DNA from: Piscinibacter sp047600445
GTDB taxonomy: Bacteria; Pseudomonadota; Gammaproteobacteria; Burkholderiales; Burkholderiaceae_C
Assembly: GCF_047600445.1 (NCBI RefSeq)
Contig: NZ_JASGKT010000002.1
Coordinates: 2,480,001 to 2,544,000, forward strand
Length of the DNA: 64,000 nucleotides
Direction of reading: 5' to 3'
Shown: piece by piece, positions 7,324-15,713 of the stretch
Layout: every line of letters begins with the position of its first letter
How positions within the stretch are numbered: the first letter of the stretch is position 1
Translations under genes and position numbers: made by a program
Notes under the pieces: model-generated
Database searches by the model: none
What the model was told of the DNA's origin: nothing
What the model saw: only the letters and a program-made list of their open reading frames with translations

Positions 7324-9312
7324 TCAAGCGCCGGCGGTTTGCAGCAGGGTATCGAACAGCGATTGCGCCACCTGCAGCATCTTCGCCGCCGCCTGGTAGC
7401 TCTGCTGGAACTGGATCAGCCGCGCCGCCTCTTCGTCGAGGTTGACGCCGACGCGGGCCGTCAGGTCGGCCTCGGCCTGGTCGGCGATCGAGGCCGACTG
7501 CTGCGCCGTCAGCGTCGCGCCCTGCACGCGCACGCCCACCTCGGCGAGCAGGTTGGCGTAGGCGTCGGTGACGCTGGCGCCCGGCACCACGCTGCCATTG
7601 GGCAGCGTGCGCTGGCCCACCAGGCCGGCGTCGCGCAGCGCCATCATCGCCTTGGCGTTGCCGTTGTCGGCGGCCGGGAACGGCGTGTCGCCCACCGTCA
7701 GCGTGTCGCCGCTGCGCGGCACGCCGCTGAGTTCGAGCGACCAGTCGTAGCGCTGCCCCGGCGCGGCCGGCGTCCAGGCGTCGCTGCGGATCGGCTCGCC
7801 GGGTGTCCAGGTGCCGGTGCCGCTGCGCACCAGCGCGTTGCTGGCGTCGCGCAGTTCCCAGGTGTAGCCGCCGTTGTCGTCGGTGAAGACGATGCTGGCG
7901 GTCAGCGGCGCCGCGGCGGCATCGACGGCGGTGGCGCTGAGCGCCGCGACCGATGCGCTGCCGACGTTGTCGACGCCGAAGGTGGCCGCCACCGGCGAGG
8001 CCGCGGCGAGGCCGCGTGTGTTCTCCAGCGCCAGCTTCGCGCCGCTGGCCGCCGCGGCCACCGGCTGCAGCAGGAAGCGGTCGCCGGCCGCGGGCGCCGG
8101 CGTGCCGATGGTGATGCGCATGCCGTCGACCACCGCGCCGTCGGCGACGGTCTGCGACAGGCCGTCCGACAGCCGCGTCAGCCTGTAGCTGCCGGGCGGC
8201 AGCGAGGGGTCGGCCAACAATTCGTAGTCGCTCGCCTGAAGCTCGGTCGGCTCGACGATGTCGATGGCGACGTTCGCGCCGCCCGTGTTGCTCGCCGCCG
8301 GCAGCACACGCGGCGCGCCCACGGCCAGCAGCGGCGCGCCGCTGCCGGGCGGCTGGCCGCCGTCCAGGCCGAGCGCCTGCTGCCGGTTCACGCTGCCGGC
8401 CACCGCCGCGGCGAACTGGCCGAGCTGGTTGCGCGCCGCCACCAGGTCCTCGTTCTGGAAGCGCAGCAGCCCGGTGATCGCGCCGCCGGCCAGTTGCCCC
8501 GGCGGCAGCATGCGCAGCGAGCCGCCGTCGACGATGCCGAGCTGCAGCTTGGCGGGGTCGTAGCTGTCGGCCACCGCCGCCAGCGTGGCCGCCCGGTTGC
8601 CCAGCACCAGCGTCTGCCCGCCGCCGACGAACAGGCTGGTGCTGCCGTCGCCCGCGTCGACGGTGGTGACCTGGATGTACTTGCCGATCTCGCTGATGGC
8701 CTGGTCGCGCTGGTCGAGCAGGTCGTTGGGCGACTGGCCCGAGCCCTTGGCCAGCGCGATCTTCTGGTTCAGATCGGCCACGCGCCCGGCCAGCATGTTG
8801 ACCAGCGCGACGTTCGCCTTCAGTTCCTCGTCGACGCCGCGCTGCAAGGTGTCGAGCTGGCGGCCGGCGGTTTCCAGCTTGCTCGCGAACTCGCCGGCGC
8901 GCGCCAGCACCACCTGGCGCGCCGAGGTGTCGGACGGCCGGTTGGCCACGTCCACCAGCGCGTTGAACATCTGCGCGGCGGCGTGGCCCAGGCCCGATTC
9001 GCCCAGGCCGAACACCTTCTCCAGTTGCGAGAGCTGGCTGGCGCGCGCCGCGTCGGCGGCGGCCACGGCCTTGGTGGTGGCGGCCTCGCGGGTCAGGAAG
9101 GCGTCGTGCTCGCGCTGCACCGTGGCGACGTTGACGCCCTTGCCGAAGAAGCCGGCGCCGGTGTACTGGCCGCCGTTGGTCTCCAGCACCACGCTCTGGC
9201 GCGAGTAGCCCACGGTGTTGGCGTTGGCGATGTTGTGGCCGGTGGCCTGCAAGGCGGCGTAGTTCGCGCTCATCGCGCGCATGCCCAGCGACATCAATGC
9301 GGATGCGCTCAT
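7324..9312 (-). CDS. flgK: Flagellar hook-associated protein FlgK
   Basis: 662 residues; first hook-filament junction protein (HAP1). The N-terminus has the rod/hook family motif (SANYAALQATGHNIANANTVGYSRQ) and the C-terminus the matching DEEAARLIQFQQSYQAAAKMLQVAQSLFDTLL. The central portion is longer than in E. coli FlgK (about 550 residues), as is common in Betaproteobacteria, where the exposed domains are expanded. Its leader holds a hairpin that includes the likely ribosome binding site GAGGGG (listed separately). The gap of 117 bases to flgJ suggests a separate late promoter, though no clear FliA -35 was found. Confidence 0.96.
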   Translation of the reverse strand: MSASALMSLGMRAMSANYAALQATGHNIANANTVGYSRQSVVLETNGGQYTGAGFFGKGVNVATVQREHDAFLTREAATTKAVAAADAARASQLSQLEKVFGLGESGLGHAAAQMFNALVDVANRPSDTSARQVVLARAGEFASKLETAGRQLDTLQRGVDEELKANVALVNMLAGRVADLNQKIALAKGSGQSPNDLLDQRDQAISEIGKYIQVTTVDAGDGSTSLFVGGGQTLVLGNRAATLAAVADSYDPAKLQLGIVDGGSLRMLPPGQLAGGAITGLLRFQNEDLVAARNQLGQFAAAVAGSVNRQQALGLDGGQPPGSGAPLLAVGAPRVLPAASNTGGANVAIDIVEPTELQASDYELLADPSLPPGSYRLTRLSDGLSQTVADGAVVDGMRITIGTPAPAAGDRFLLQPVAAAASGAKLALENTRGLAAASPVAATFGVDNVGSASVAALSATAVDAAAAPLTASIVFTDDNGGYTWELRDASNALVRSGTGTWTPGEPIRSDAWTPAAPGQRYDWSLELSGVPRSGDTLTVGDTPFPAADNGNAKAMMALRDAGLVGQRTLPNGSVVPGASVTDAYANLLAEVGVRVQGATLTAQQSASIADQAEADLTARVGVNLDEEAARLIQFQQSYQAAAKMLQVAQSLFDTLLQTAGA

Positions 9313-9320
9313 GACGTCAG

Positions 9321-9360
9321 CCCCTCGTCCGATGGGTACATCGGCCGATCCCCCGAGGGG
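9321..9360 (-). promoter_or_regulatory. Leader hairpin covering the flgK ribosome binding site
   Basis: On the minus strand CCCCTCG (9354-9360) pairs with CGAGGGG (9321-9327), and inside it CCGAT pairs with ATCGG. The 3' arm contains GAGGGG, which ends 8 bases before the flgK ATG and is the only good Shine-Dalgarno sequence there. The structure would hide it. It may equally be read-through attenuation after flgJ-side transcription; no U-tract follows. Confidence 0.5.
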
Positions 9361-9429
9361 ATGCGGGCCGGCTTGGGAGCGGCCCGGCGCTCGGCCCGCG
9401 GCTTCCAGGTAGATCGCATGAGAGCGTCC

Positions 9430-10248
9430 TCAGCTCAAGGCCCGCTGCAGGCGCAGCGTGGTGTTGATCGTGCGCGCCAGCTTGTCGGCGTAGGCCGGGT
9501 CGGTGGCGTAGCCGGCGTCCTGCAGGCCTTGCGCGAAGCCGCGCGCGCTGCCCGCGTTGGCCACCACGCCGGTGTAGCGCGGGCTGGTCTTCATCAGGCG
9601 CGCGTAGTCGGCGAACGATTCGGCGGCGCTCGCGTAGGCGCGGAACTTCGCCGTCACCTTGCGCGCCTCGCCGTTCACGTATTCGGTGGTGGTCACCTCG
9701 GCGACCGGGCCTTTCCAGGACGGCCCGGCCTTGATGCCGAACAGGTTGTTCGACGCGCTGCCGTCGGCGTTGCGGATCTCGCGCCGGCCCCAGCCGCTCT
9801 CGTGCGCGGCCTGCGCGATCATGAACGCGGCCGGAATGCCGGTGGCGGCCTCGGCGGCGCGCGCCGCCTCGCCGTGCCGGCTGACGAAGCCGGCCTGGTC
9901 GCCCAGGCCCTTGCGGCTTTCCGCGCCCGGCGCCGGCGCGCCCGCCGCGGCGGGAACGGCCGGCTGCGCGCCGCTCATCTGGCGTTCGAGCTGCCGCGCG
10001 ATGATCTCCGACAGCCCGCCCGGCAGCCCCGTCATCCTGGTGGCGAACTGCGTGTCGAGCATCTCGGTGCCGAGGCGCGAGCCCTCGTTGTCGAGCATGC
10101 CGCCGGCCATCGAGGCATCGCGCATGCTCTTCATCAGTTGCTGCATGAACAGCGCCTCGAACTGCTTCGCGGTCTCCTTGATCGCCGCCTTCGGGTCGGT
10201 GGCGGCGCTGAACTTGAGCGCGTCGAGCGAGCGCAGGTCGATGGCCAT
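9430..10248 (-). CDS. flgJ: Flagellar rod cap / peptidoglycan hydrolase FlgJ
   Basis: 272 residues. N-terminal rod-capping domain (about 18-90: AAIKETAKQFEALFMQQLMKSMR) followed by a Pro/Ala linker and a C-terminal beta-N-acetylglucosaminidase domain (about 118-270) with the catalytic Glu150 in AAHESGWG. It opens the peptidoglycan for the growing rod in the periplasm. This two-domain form is the one found in Beta- and Gammaproteobacteria. The ATG at 10248 overlaps the flgI TGA; a much longer open frame extending upstream in the same frame is only a shadow of flgI. Confidence 0.95.
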   Translation of the reverse strand: MAIDLRSLDALKFSAATDPKAAIKETAKQFEALFMQQLMKSMRDASMAGGMLDNEGSRLGTEMLDTQFATRMTGLPGGLSEIIARQLERQMSGAQPAVPAAAGAPAPGAESRKGLGDQAGFVSRHGEAARAAEAATGIPAAFMIAQAAHESGWGRREIRNADGSASNNLFGIKAGPSWKGPVAEVTTTEYVNGEARKVTAKFRAYASAAESFADYARLMKTSPRYTGVVANAGSARGFAQGLQDAGYATDPAYADKLARTINTTLRLQRALS

Positions 10249-11414
10249 CAGATCACCTCCAGCTCCGCGTTGAGCGCGCCGGCCGCCTTGATGGCCTGCA
10301 GGATCGCCAGCAGGTCCTGCGGCGTCGCGCCGAGCGAGTTCAGCGCCTTGACCACGTCCACCAGTTGCGTGCCGGCGGGCATCTCGATCAGCGAGCCGGC
10401 CTGCTGGCTGATGGTGATGTCGGCCTTCTCGCGCGCCACCGTGCGGCCGCCGGCCAACGGGCCGGGCTGGCTGACCACCGGCGTGGTGCTGATCGTCACC
10501 GACAGGCTGCCGTGCGCCACCGCGCAGGGCGCGAGCGTGACCGCCTGGTTGACGACGATCGAGCCGGTGCGCGCGTTGATCACCACGCGCGCGGCCGGCG
10601 CGGCGCGCTCGATGGCGAGGTTCTCGATGTCGGCGAGGAAGGCCACGCGCGCGGCCGGCGCCGCCGGCATGCGCACGCGCACGGTGCGGCCGTCGAGCGC
10701 CTGCGCGACGCCCTCGCCCATCTTCGCGTTGATCGCCCCGGCCACGTCGCGCGCGGTGCCGTAGTCGCTGGCCGCGAGGTCGAGCTGGATGGCGTCGCCC
10801 TGGTTCAGCGGCGTGGGCACGGCGCGCTCGACCGTCGCGCCCTCGGGCACGCGCCCGGCGGCGAGGTGGTTGATCTGCACCTTGGAGCCGGCCGCCGAGG
10901 CGCCGGCGCCGCCGACGATCAGGTTGCCCTGCGCCAGCGCGTAGATCTGGCCGTCGGCGCCCTTCAGCGGCGTGGCGATCAGCGTGCCGCCGCGCAGGCT
11001 CTTGGCGTTGCCCAGCGACGAGACGTTGACGTCCAGCGTCTGCCCCGGCTGCGCGAAGGGCGGCAGTTGCGCGGTGACCATCACCGCGGCGACGTTCTTC
11101 AACTGCATGTTCGCGCCGGCCGGCACCGTGACGCCCATCTGCTGCAGCATCGCGGCGATGCTCTGCGTGGTGAAGGGCGTGGAGGTGGTCTGGTCGCCGG
11201 TGCCGTCGAGGCCGACGACGAGGCCGTAGCCCACCAGCGGGTTGCTGCGCACGCCCTGCACGCTGGCGATCTCCTTGATGCGCGCCGAGCCGACGGCATG
11301 GGCGGCGGCGGGCCACCACAGCGCGGCGCTGGCGGCCAGCGCGGCGATCGCGATCAGCGTGCGCAGCAGCGCTTCGACGCGCTCGCCGGGGACGGAGGCG
11401 GAGTCATGTTCCAT
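10248..11414 (-). CDS. flgI: Flagellar P-ring protein FlgI
   Basis: 388 residues; periplasmic protein that polymerises into the P ring around the distal rod in the peptidoglycan. A Sec signal peptide (basic start, LIAIAALAASAALWWPAAAHA, cleavage after AHA about residue 40) precedes the family start RIKEIASVQGVRSNPLVGYG and GLVVGLDGTGDQT. The C-terminal KALNSLGATPQDLLAILQAIKAAGAL is typical. The N-terminus is somewhat long before the signal peptide; an internal start (GTG near VEALLRTL) is possible. The stop overlaps the flgJ start; flgH lies 19 bases upstream. Confidence 0.95.
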   Translation of the reverse strand: MEHDSASVPGERVEALLRTLIAIAALAASAALWWPAAAHAVGSARIKEIASVQGVRSNPLVGYGLVVGLDGTGDQTTSTPFTTQSIAAMLQQMGVTVPAGANMQLKNVAAVMVTAQLPPFAQPGQTLDVNVSSLGNAKSLRGGTLIATPLKGADGQIYALAQGNLIVGGAGASAAGSKVQINHLAAGRVPEGATVERAVPTPLNQGDAIQLDLAASDYGTARDVAGAINAKMGEGVAQALDGRTVRVRMPAAPAARVAFLADIENLAIERAAPAARVVINARTGSIVVNQAVTLAPCAVAHGSLSVTISTTPVVSQPGPLAGGRTVAREKADITISQQAGSLIEMPAGTQLVDVVKALNSLGATPQDLLAILQAIKAAGALNAELEVI

Positions 11415-11433
11415 GACCCCATTCTTGGCGCGC

Positions 11434-12183
11434 TCAGATCGGCAGAACGTTCAAAAAGAAGCGTGCCAGCCAGCCAATTCCGTTCGCCTCGGCCTGCGCG
11501 CCGCGCCCGCGGTGCTCGATGCGCACGTTGGCGATCTGCGCGCTGGGCACGCTGTTGCCGGGCTGGATGGCGCGCGGGTCGACCTGGCCGGAAAAGCGCA
11601 GCACGTCGACGTTGTGGTTGACGCCGATCTGCTTCTCGCCGGCGACCAGCAGGTGGCCGTTGGGCAGCACGCCGGTGACGGTGGCGGTGATGGTGCCCGA
11701 GAAGTCGTTGGTGTTCTCGGTGCTGCCCTTGCTGTCCATGGTGTTGCTCGAGCTGCCGGCGACGCTGGCGCGGCCGAACGAGTTGCTCGAGATGAACGGC
11801 AGCGCGGTGATGCCGGCGGCGACCTTGCCGCTCTTGTCGATGCTGCTGGTGCTCTTCTGCGTCGCCGAGACCTTCTCGACGATCAGCACGGTCAGCGTGT
11901 CGCCGACCAGCCGCGCGCGGTGGTCCTCGAACAGCGGGCGGTACTGCGCGGCCTGGAAGATCGCGCCGTTGTTCAGCACCGGCGCCGGCTGGGCCAGCGG
12001 CAGCGCGCTGGTGGGCTCGGCCACGTCGACCTTGGCCGGCGCGTTGAGGGCCTGGCAGCCGGCCAGAGCAAGAACGGCAAGCAGCAGGACAAAGCCAAGC
12101 GGTCGCCGCGGAACCGGCTTTGCCGGGCCGCTGGCGGCGCCCCCCTGGGGGGGAGCGCCGAAGGCGCTACGGGGGGGGGTCAT
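11434..12183 (-). CDS. flgH: Flagellar L-ring lipoprotein FlgH
   Basis: 249 residues; outer-membrane L-ring lipoprotein. The lipobox LALAGC puts the lipidated Cys at about residue 43, and the rest matches FlgH (LFEDHRARLVGDTLTVLIVEKVSATQKS, GSVDPRAI-type FSGQVDPRAIQPGN). The ATG at 12183 overlaps the flgG TGA. The first ~30 codons (GGAASGPAKPVPRRP and neighbours) are not conserved FlgH sequence: they are the translation of a dispersed intergenic repeat, and no alternative ATG/GTG/TTG lies between it and the hydrophobic core. The repeat therefore supplies the start codon and basic n-region of the signal peptide. Confidence 0.95.
   Translation of the reverse strand: MTPPRSAFGAPPQGGAASGPAKPVPRRPLGFVLLLAVLALAGCQALNAPAKVDVAEPTSALPLAQPAPVLNNGAIFQAAQYRPLFEDHRARLVGDTLTVLIVEKVSATQKSTSSIDKSGKVAAGITALPFISSNSFGRASVAGSSSNTMDSKGSTENTNDFSGTITATVTGVLPNGHLLVAGEKQIGVNHNVDVLRFSGQVDPRAIQPGNSVPSAQIANVRIEHRGRGAQAEANGIGWLARFFLNVLPI
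12097..12180. repeat. Dispersed GC-rich repeat, copy 1 (inside flgH 5' end)
   Basis: About 80 bases whose reverse complement matches 36075-36155 with few changes, including GCGCCGCCAGCGGCCCGGCA and AGCCGGTTCCGCGGCG. At one end it holds a small hairpin (AGCGCC/GGCGCT) between C-runs. The same peptide shadow, GGAASGPA-PVPRRPL, is produced at both sites. This copy sits at the flgG-flgH junction and is translated as part of FlgH. Confidence 0.8.
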
Positions 12184-12962
12184 AGCTGCCCCAGCTTTTG
12201 CAGCATCTGGTCGGAGGTCTGGATCGCCTTCGAGTTCAGCTCGTAGGCGCGCTGCGTCTGGATCATGCCGATCAGCTCCTCGACCACGTTGACGTTGCTC
12301 GTTTCGAGAAAACCCTGGCGCAGCGTGCCCAGCGCGTTGCTGCCCGGCGCGCCGGTCTGCGGCGTGCCCGAGGCGGCCGTCTCGGCGTAGAGGTTCTCGC
12401 CCTTGGCCTCCAGCCCGGCCGGGTTGACGAAGGAGGCGAGCTGGATCTGGCCCAGCGTCTGCACTTGCGCGCTGCCCGGCATCGTGGCGCTGACGGTGCC
12501 GTCGGTGCCGATGCTGACGCTCTGCGCCGTGGCGGGGATGGTGATGCCGGGGTTCAGCAGGTAGCCGCTGTTGGTGACGATCTGGCCCTGCGGGTTGACC
12601 TGGAACGAGCCGTCGCGCGTGTAGCCGGTGGTGCCGTCGGGCAACTGCACCTCGAAGAAGCCGTTGCCCTGCACCGCCACGTCCAGCGGGTTGCTGCTTT
12701 GCTGCAGGTTGCCTTGCGTGAAGCTGCGCACGTTGGCCACCGCGCGCGTGCCCAGGCCCACCTGCAGGCCGGTGGGCAGCGTGGTTTCCTCGGAACTGCT
12801 CGCGCCGGCCTGGCGGATGTTCTGGTACATCAGGTCCTCGAACACCACGTGCGACTTCTTGTAGCCGTTGGTGGCCGAGTTGGCGAGGTTGTGCGAGATG
12901 GCGTCCAGTTGGGTCTGCTGGGCTTCCATGCCGGTTTTCGAGGTCCACAGCGATCGCATCAT
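12180..12962 (-). CDS. flgG: Flagellar distal rod protein FlgG
   Basis: 260 residues, the usual FlgG length. The N-terminal SLWTSKTGMEAQQTQLDAISHNLANSATNGYK and C-terminal NVNVVEELIGMIQTQRAYELNSKAIQ are family hallmarks, with the Dc domain DVAVQGNGFFEVQLPDGTTGYTRDG between them. It forms the distal rod passing through the P and L rings. It is separated from flgF by 20 bases, and its TGA overlaps the flgH ATG. Confidence 0.97.
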   Translation of the reverse strand: MMRSLWTSKTGMEAQQTQLDAISHNLANSATNGYKKSHVVFEDLMYQNIRQAGASSSEETTLPTGLQVGLGTRAVANVRSFTQGNLQQSSNPLDVAVQGNGFFEVQLPDGTTGYTRDGSFQVNPQGQIVTNSGYLLNPGITIPATAQSVSIGTDGTVSATMPGSAQVQTLGQIQLASFVNPAGLEAKGENLYAETAASGTPQTGAPGSNALGTLRQGFLETSNVNVVEELIGMIQTQRAYELNSKAIQTSDQMLQKLGQL

Positions 12963-12982
12963 GATCGGCTCTCCTTCGTCTG

Positions 12983-13708
12983 TTACGACATCGACAGCAG
13001 TTGCGCCGCCGCCTTCTCGTTGCCTTCGGCGGTCTGCAGCATGCGCATCTGCGCCTCGAACTGGCGCGCCGCGGCGATCATCGCCACCATGGTCTCGACC
13101 GGGCTGACGTTGCTGCCCTCCAGCGCGCCGTCCTGCAAGCGCGCGTTGGTGTCGGCGGGCAGTTCGCCGCCGGCCGCGCGGAACAGGCCGTCGGTGCCGC
13201 GGTTCAGCGGCGCCTCGGGCGTCACCAGCTTGAGGCGGCCGATGTTGTCGATGCGGCCGTTCGCCGCGCGCGCGCTGACCGTGCCGTCGGCGGCGATGCT
13301 CAATTCGGAATCGGCCGGCGCCTGGACCGGCCCGCCGTCGCCCAGCACGGGCAGGCCGGACTGCGTCACCAGCGTGCCGTCGGCGGCCACTTCGAGCGAG
13401 CCGCCGCGTGTGTACGCCTCGGTGCCATCCAGCGCCTGCACCGCCAGCCAGGCCTGTCCGCGCATCGCCACGTCCAGCGGCCGGCCGGTGGTGGCCACCA
13501 CGCCCGGGCTCATGTCGTGGCCGGGCGTCGATTCGAGCGCGTAGACGCGCGTGCTCGCGCCGCTGCCCTGCACCGGCACGGCGCGAAAGGCCGTCAGCTC
13601 GGCGCGGAAACCCGGCGTCGAGGCGTTGGCGAGGTTGTTCGCCAGCACGTCCTGGCGCTGCATGTCGGCCTTGGCGCCGGCCATGCTCAGGTAGATGAGG
13701 CGGTCCAT
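12983..13708 (-). CDS. flgF: Flagellar proximal rod protein FlgF
   Basis: 241 residues. Begins MDRLIYLSMAGAKADMQRQ and has the rod-family DVLANNLANASTPGFRAELTAFRAVPVQG and DVAMRGQAWLAVQALDGTEAYTRGG segments; ends with SNVSPVETMVAMIAAARQFEAQMRML. It forms part of the proximal rod in the periplasm. A repeat element occupies the 122 bases between it and flgE upstream. Confidence 0.96.
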   Translation of the reverse strand: MDRLIYLSMAGAKADMQRQDVLANNLANASTPGFRAELTAFRAVPVQGSGASTRVYALESTPGHDMSPGVVATTGRPLDVAMRGQAWLAVQALDGTEAYTRGGSLEVAADGTLVTQSGLPVLGDGGPVQAPADSELSIAADGTVSARAANGRIDNIGRLKLVTPEAPLNRGTDGLFRAAGGELPADTNARLQDGALEGSNVSPVETMVAMIAAARQFEAQMRMLQTAEGNEKAAAQLLSMS

Positions 13709-13727
13709 CGCGGTCTTTCAGTAAAAC

Positions 13728-13800
13728 CCCGTTCGCCCCGAGCTTGTCGAAGGGTGGCCGAGGGGCACGATGGGCTTCGACGGGCTCAGCCCGAACGGGT
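13728..13800. repeat. REP-like palindromic repeat (flgE-flgF gap)
   Basis: CCGTTCGCCCCGAGCTTGTC at the left and GGGCTCAGCCCGAACGG at the right form an imperfect inverted repeat around GAAGGGTGGCCGAGGGGCACG. Its translation gives STSSGRTG, the well-known peptide shadow of a proteobacterial REP-type repeat (GTTCG...GAGCTTGTCGAAGGG). Here it lies between two co-oriented flagellar genes and could stabilise or process the polycistronic mRNA. Confidence 0.75.
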
Positions 13801-13830
13801 GCGGGGTCGAGTTCACGGCGCGTCGGTCCC

Positions 13831-15033
13831 TCAGCGCAGGTTCACCAGCGTCTGCAGCACCGCGTCCTCGGTCTTGATGGTCTGCGCGTTGGCCTGGTAG
13901 ATGCGCTGCGCGGTCATCATCGAGACCAGCTCGGCGGTCAGGTCGACGTTGGAGTCCTCCAGCGCGCCGGACTGCAGCATGCCGCGGTTCTGCTCGCCGG
14001 GGTTGCCCTGGATCGGCGCGCCGGCGGCCGTGGTCGCGGCCCAGGCGTTGCCGCCCATCGGCTGCAGGCCCTGCGGGTTGCGGAAGGTCACGAGCTGCAC
14101 CGTGCCGGCGGCCAGCGTCTCGCCGTTCGAGAAGCGCGCGGTGATGGTGCCGTTGTCCTCGATCATCACGCCGACGAGCTGGCCCGGCGCGTAGCCGTCC
14201 TGCGCCAGGTCGGTGACGCCGAAGGCGGTGCCGTACTGGGTGATCGTCGACAGGTCGAGCGCGATGTTCAGCGTGCCGGTGGACGGCGTGTTCGCCATCG
14301 TCACCGAGGCCGGCGACGGCGAGACGGTGGGCGTGGCGCCGCTGGGGTCGTAGCTCAGCGTGAAGGTCTGCGGCGTGGTCTCGCCCTCGGGCAGCGCGTG
14401 GACGGTCCACTCGTTGGCCGCCGTCTTGCGGAAGTAGTAGGTCAGCGCGAGGTCGTTGCCCTGCGAGTCGTAGACGGTCGTCGAGGTGGCGTTGTTGTAG
14501 CTCGCCACGTTGCTCGGGTCGAAGGCGATGCCGGGGTCGATCGCGGTGGCGCTGGCCGGCAGGTTGGCCTCGATGGCCATGCGCGTCGTGCTGCGCGCGC
14601 CCATGCCGGCGGTCGGCAGGCGCAGCGGCGAGGGGTAGCTGCCGTCGGCGGCGCGGCCGATGAGCTGCTCGCCCTGCGTGGTGACGATGTTGCCGGTGGC
14701 GGCCTCGATCTTGAACTGGCCGTTGCGGGTGTACAGCGTGCGGCCGTTGCCGTCGCGCAGCTCGAAGAAGCCGGCGCCGTTGATCGCCACGTCGAGCGAG
14801 TTCTCGGTGGTGGTGATGTTGCCCTGCGTGAACTGCTGCGCCACCGTGGTCATGCGCGTGCCGATGCCGGGGCTGGTGTTGCCGGTGCCGGCCAGCGCGC
14901 TGGAAACCATGTCGGCGAACTCGGCGCGCGACGACTTGAAGCCGAAGGTGTTCGCGTTGGCGACGTTGTTGCCGATCACCTCGAGGTTCCTGGCGGTGGC
15001 GTTGAGGCCGGAGAGTCCTTGCTGGAAGCCCAT
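13831..15033 (-). CDS. flgE: Flagellar hook protein FlgE
   Basis: 400 residues. MGFQQGLSGLNATARNLEVIGNNVANANTFGFK is the classic N-terminus and NVDLTAELVSMMTAQRIYQANAQTIKTEDAVLQTLVNLR the C-terminus; hook core domains lie between. It is the structural subunit of the hook, capped by FlgD during growth. Follows flgD by 24 bases in the operon. Confidence 0.97.
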   Translation of the reverse strand: MGFQQGLSGLNATARNLEVIGNNVANANTFGFKSSRAEFADMVSSALAGTGNTSPGIGTRMTTVAQQFTQGNITTTENSLDVAINGAGFFELRDGNGRTLYTRNGQFKIEAATGNIVTTQGEQLIGRAADGSYPSPLRLPTAGMGARSTTRMAIEANLPASATAIDPGIAFDPSNVASYNNATSTTVYDSQGNDLALTYYFRKTAANEWTVHALPEGETTPQTFTLSYDPSGATPTVSPSPASVTMANTPSTGTLNIALDLSTITQYGTAFGVTDLAQDGYAPGQLVGVMIEDNGTITARFSNGETLAAGTVQLVTFRNPQGLQPMGGNAWAATTAAGAPIQGNPGEQNRGMLQSGALEDSNVDLTAELVSMMTAQRIYQANAQTIKTEDAVLQTLVNLR

Positions 15034-15057
15034 GTGCGTGTCCCTGAGTGATGTGGT

Positions 15058-15693
15058 TCAGTTGAAGGCCTTGACCGCCCGGTAGTCGACGCTGCCGCCG
15101 CGCGCCAGCTCGAGGCTGAAGCCGGTGCCCGAGGCGGCGACGGCGTTGACCGAATCGCGCATCAGCGGCGTGGCGGTGGTCGAGACGCCGCCCAGCCGCG
15201 AGGTGACGCGAAAGCGCAGCCCGGTGTCGTTGGTCGCGGTGCCGGCGTTCCAGTCGAAGCTGTGCATGCCGGCCGTCTGCGCGCCGAGTTCGAGCGTGTC
15301 GATCACCTGGCCGCCGGCCGAGAGCACCTCGACCTTCACCGCGTCGGCCGCCGAGGTCAGCTCGAAGCCGCCCTGCGCCACGCCGTCGTGGATGTCCAGC
15401 AGGTTGCCCGGCACGATCACGTCGCGGCCCACCAGCGAGGCGCCCTGCAGCGCCTGCAACTGCACGAACTGGCTCGACAGCCCCTCGACGGTGGTGTTGA
15501 GCTTCTCGATGCCGGTGACCGTCTGGATCTGCGCCATCTGGCTGGTGACCTGGGCGTTGTCCATCGGGTTGAGCGGATCCTGGTTCTGCATCTGCGCGAC
15601 CAGCAGCTTCAGGAAACGCTCGGAGGCGTCGGTCGCCGTCGTGCTGCTCTGCGCAGCGACGCCGCCGACGGAAGAAACGGAGGAGACGGCCAT
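15058..15693 (-). CDS. flgD: Flagellar hook cap protein FlgD
   Basis: 211 residues. The N-terminal export/cap region has RFLKLLVAQMQNQDPLNPMDNAQVTSQMAQI, the hallmark of FlgD, followed by the Ig/Tudor-like C-terminal half (DIHDGVAQGGFELTSAADAVKVEVL). It caps the growing hook and allows FlgE to assemble. It lies 20 bases after flgC. Confidence 0.96.
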   Translation of the reverse strand: MAVSSVSSVGGVAAQSSTTATDASERFLKLLVAQMQNQDPLNPMDNAQVTSQMAQIQTVTGIEKLNTTVEGLSSQFVQLQALQGASLVGRDVIVPGNLLDIHDGVAQGGFELTSAADAVKVEVLSAGGQVIDTLELGAQTAGMHSFDWNAGTATNDTGLRFRVTSRLGGVSTTATPLMRDSVNAVAASGTGFSLELARGGSVDYRAVKAFN

Positions 15694-15713
15694 GGGATTC
15701 CTTCAGCGCGGCG

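Noticed and set aside
9313..9429. FliA promoter for flgK (GGCCGATG)
   Set aside because: Only the -10 half resembles the consensus; there is no -35 at the right distance, and the sequence is part of a hairpin.
7339..10764. 1141-codon plus-strand open frame opposite flgK/flgJ/flgI
   Set aside because: Low-complexity His/Gln/Arg/Ala composition typical of antisense shadows; flgK, flgJ and flgI on the minus strand explain it.
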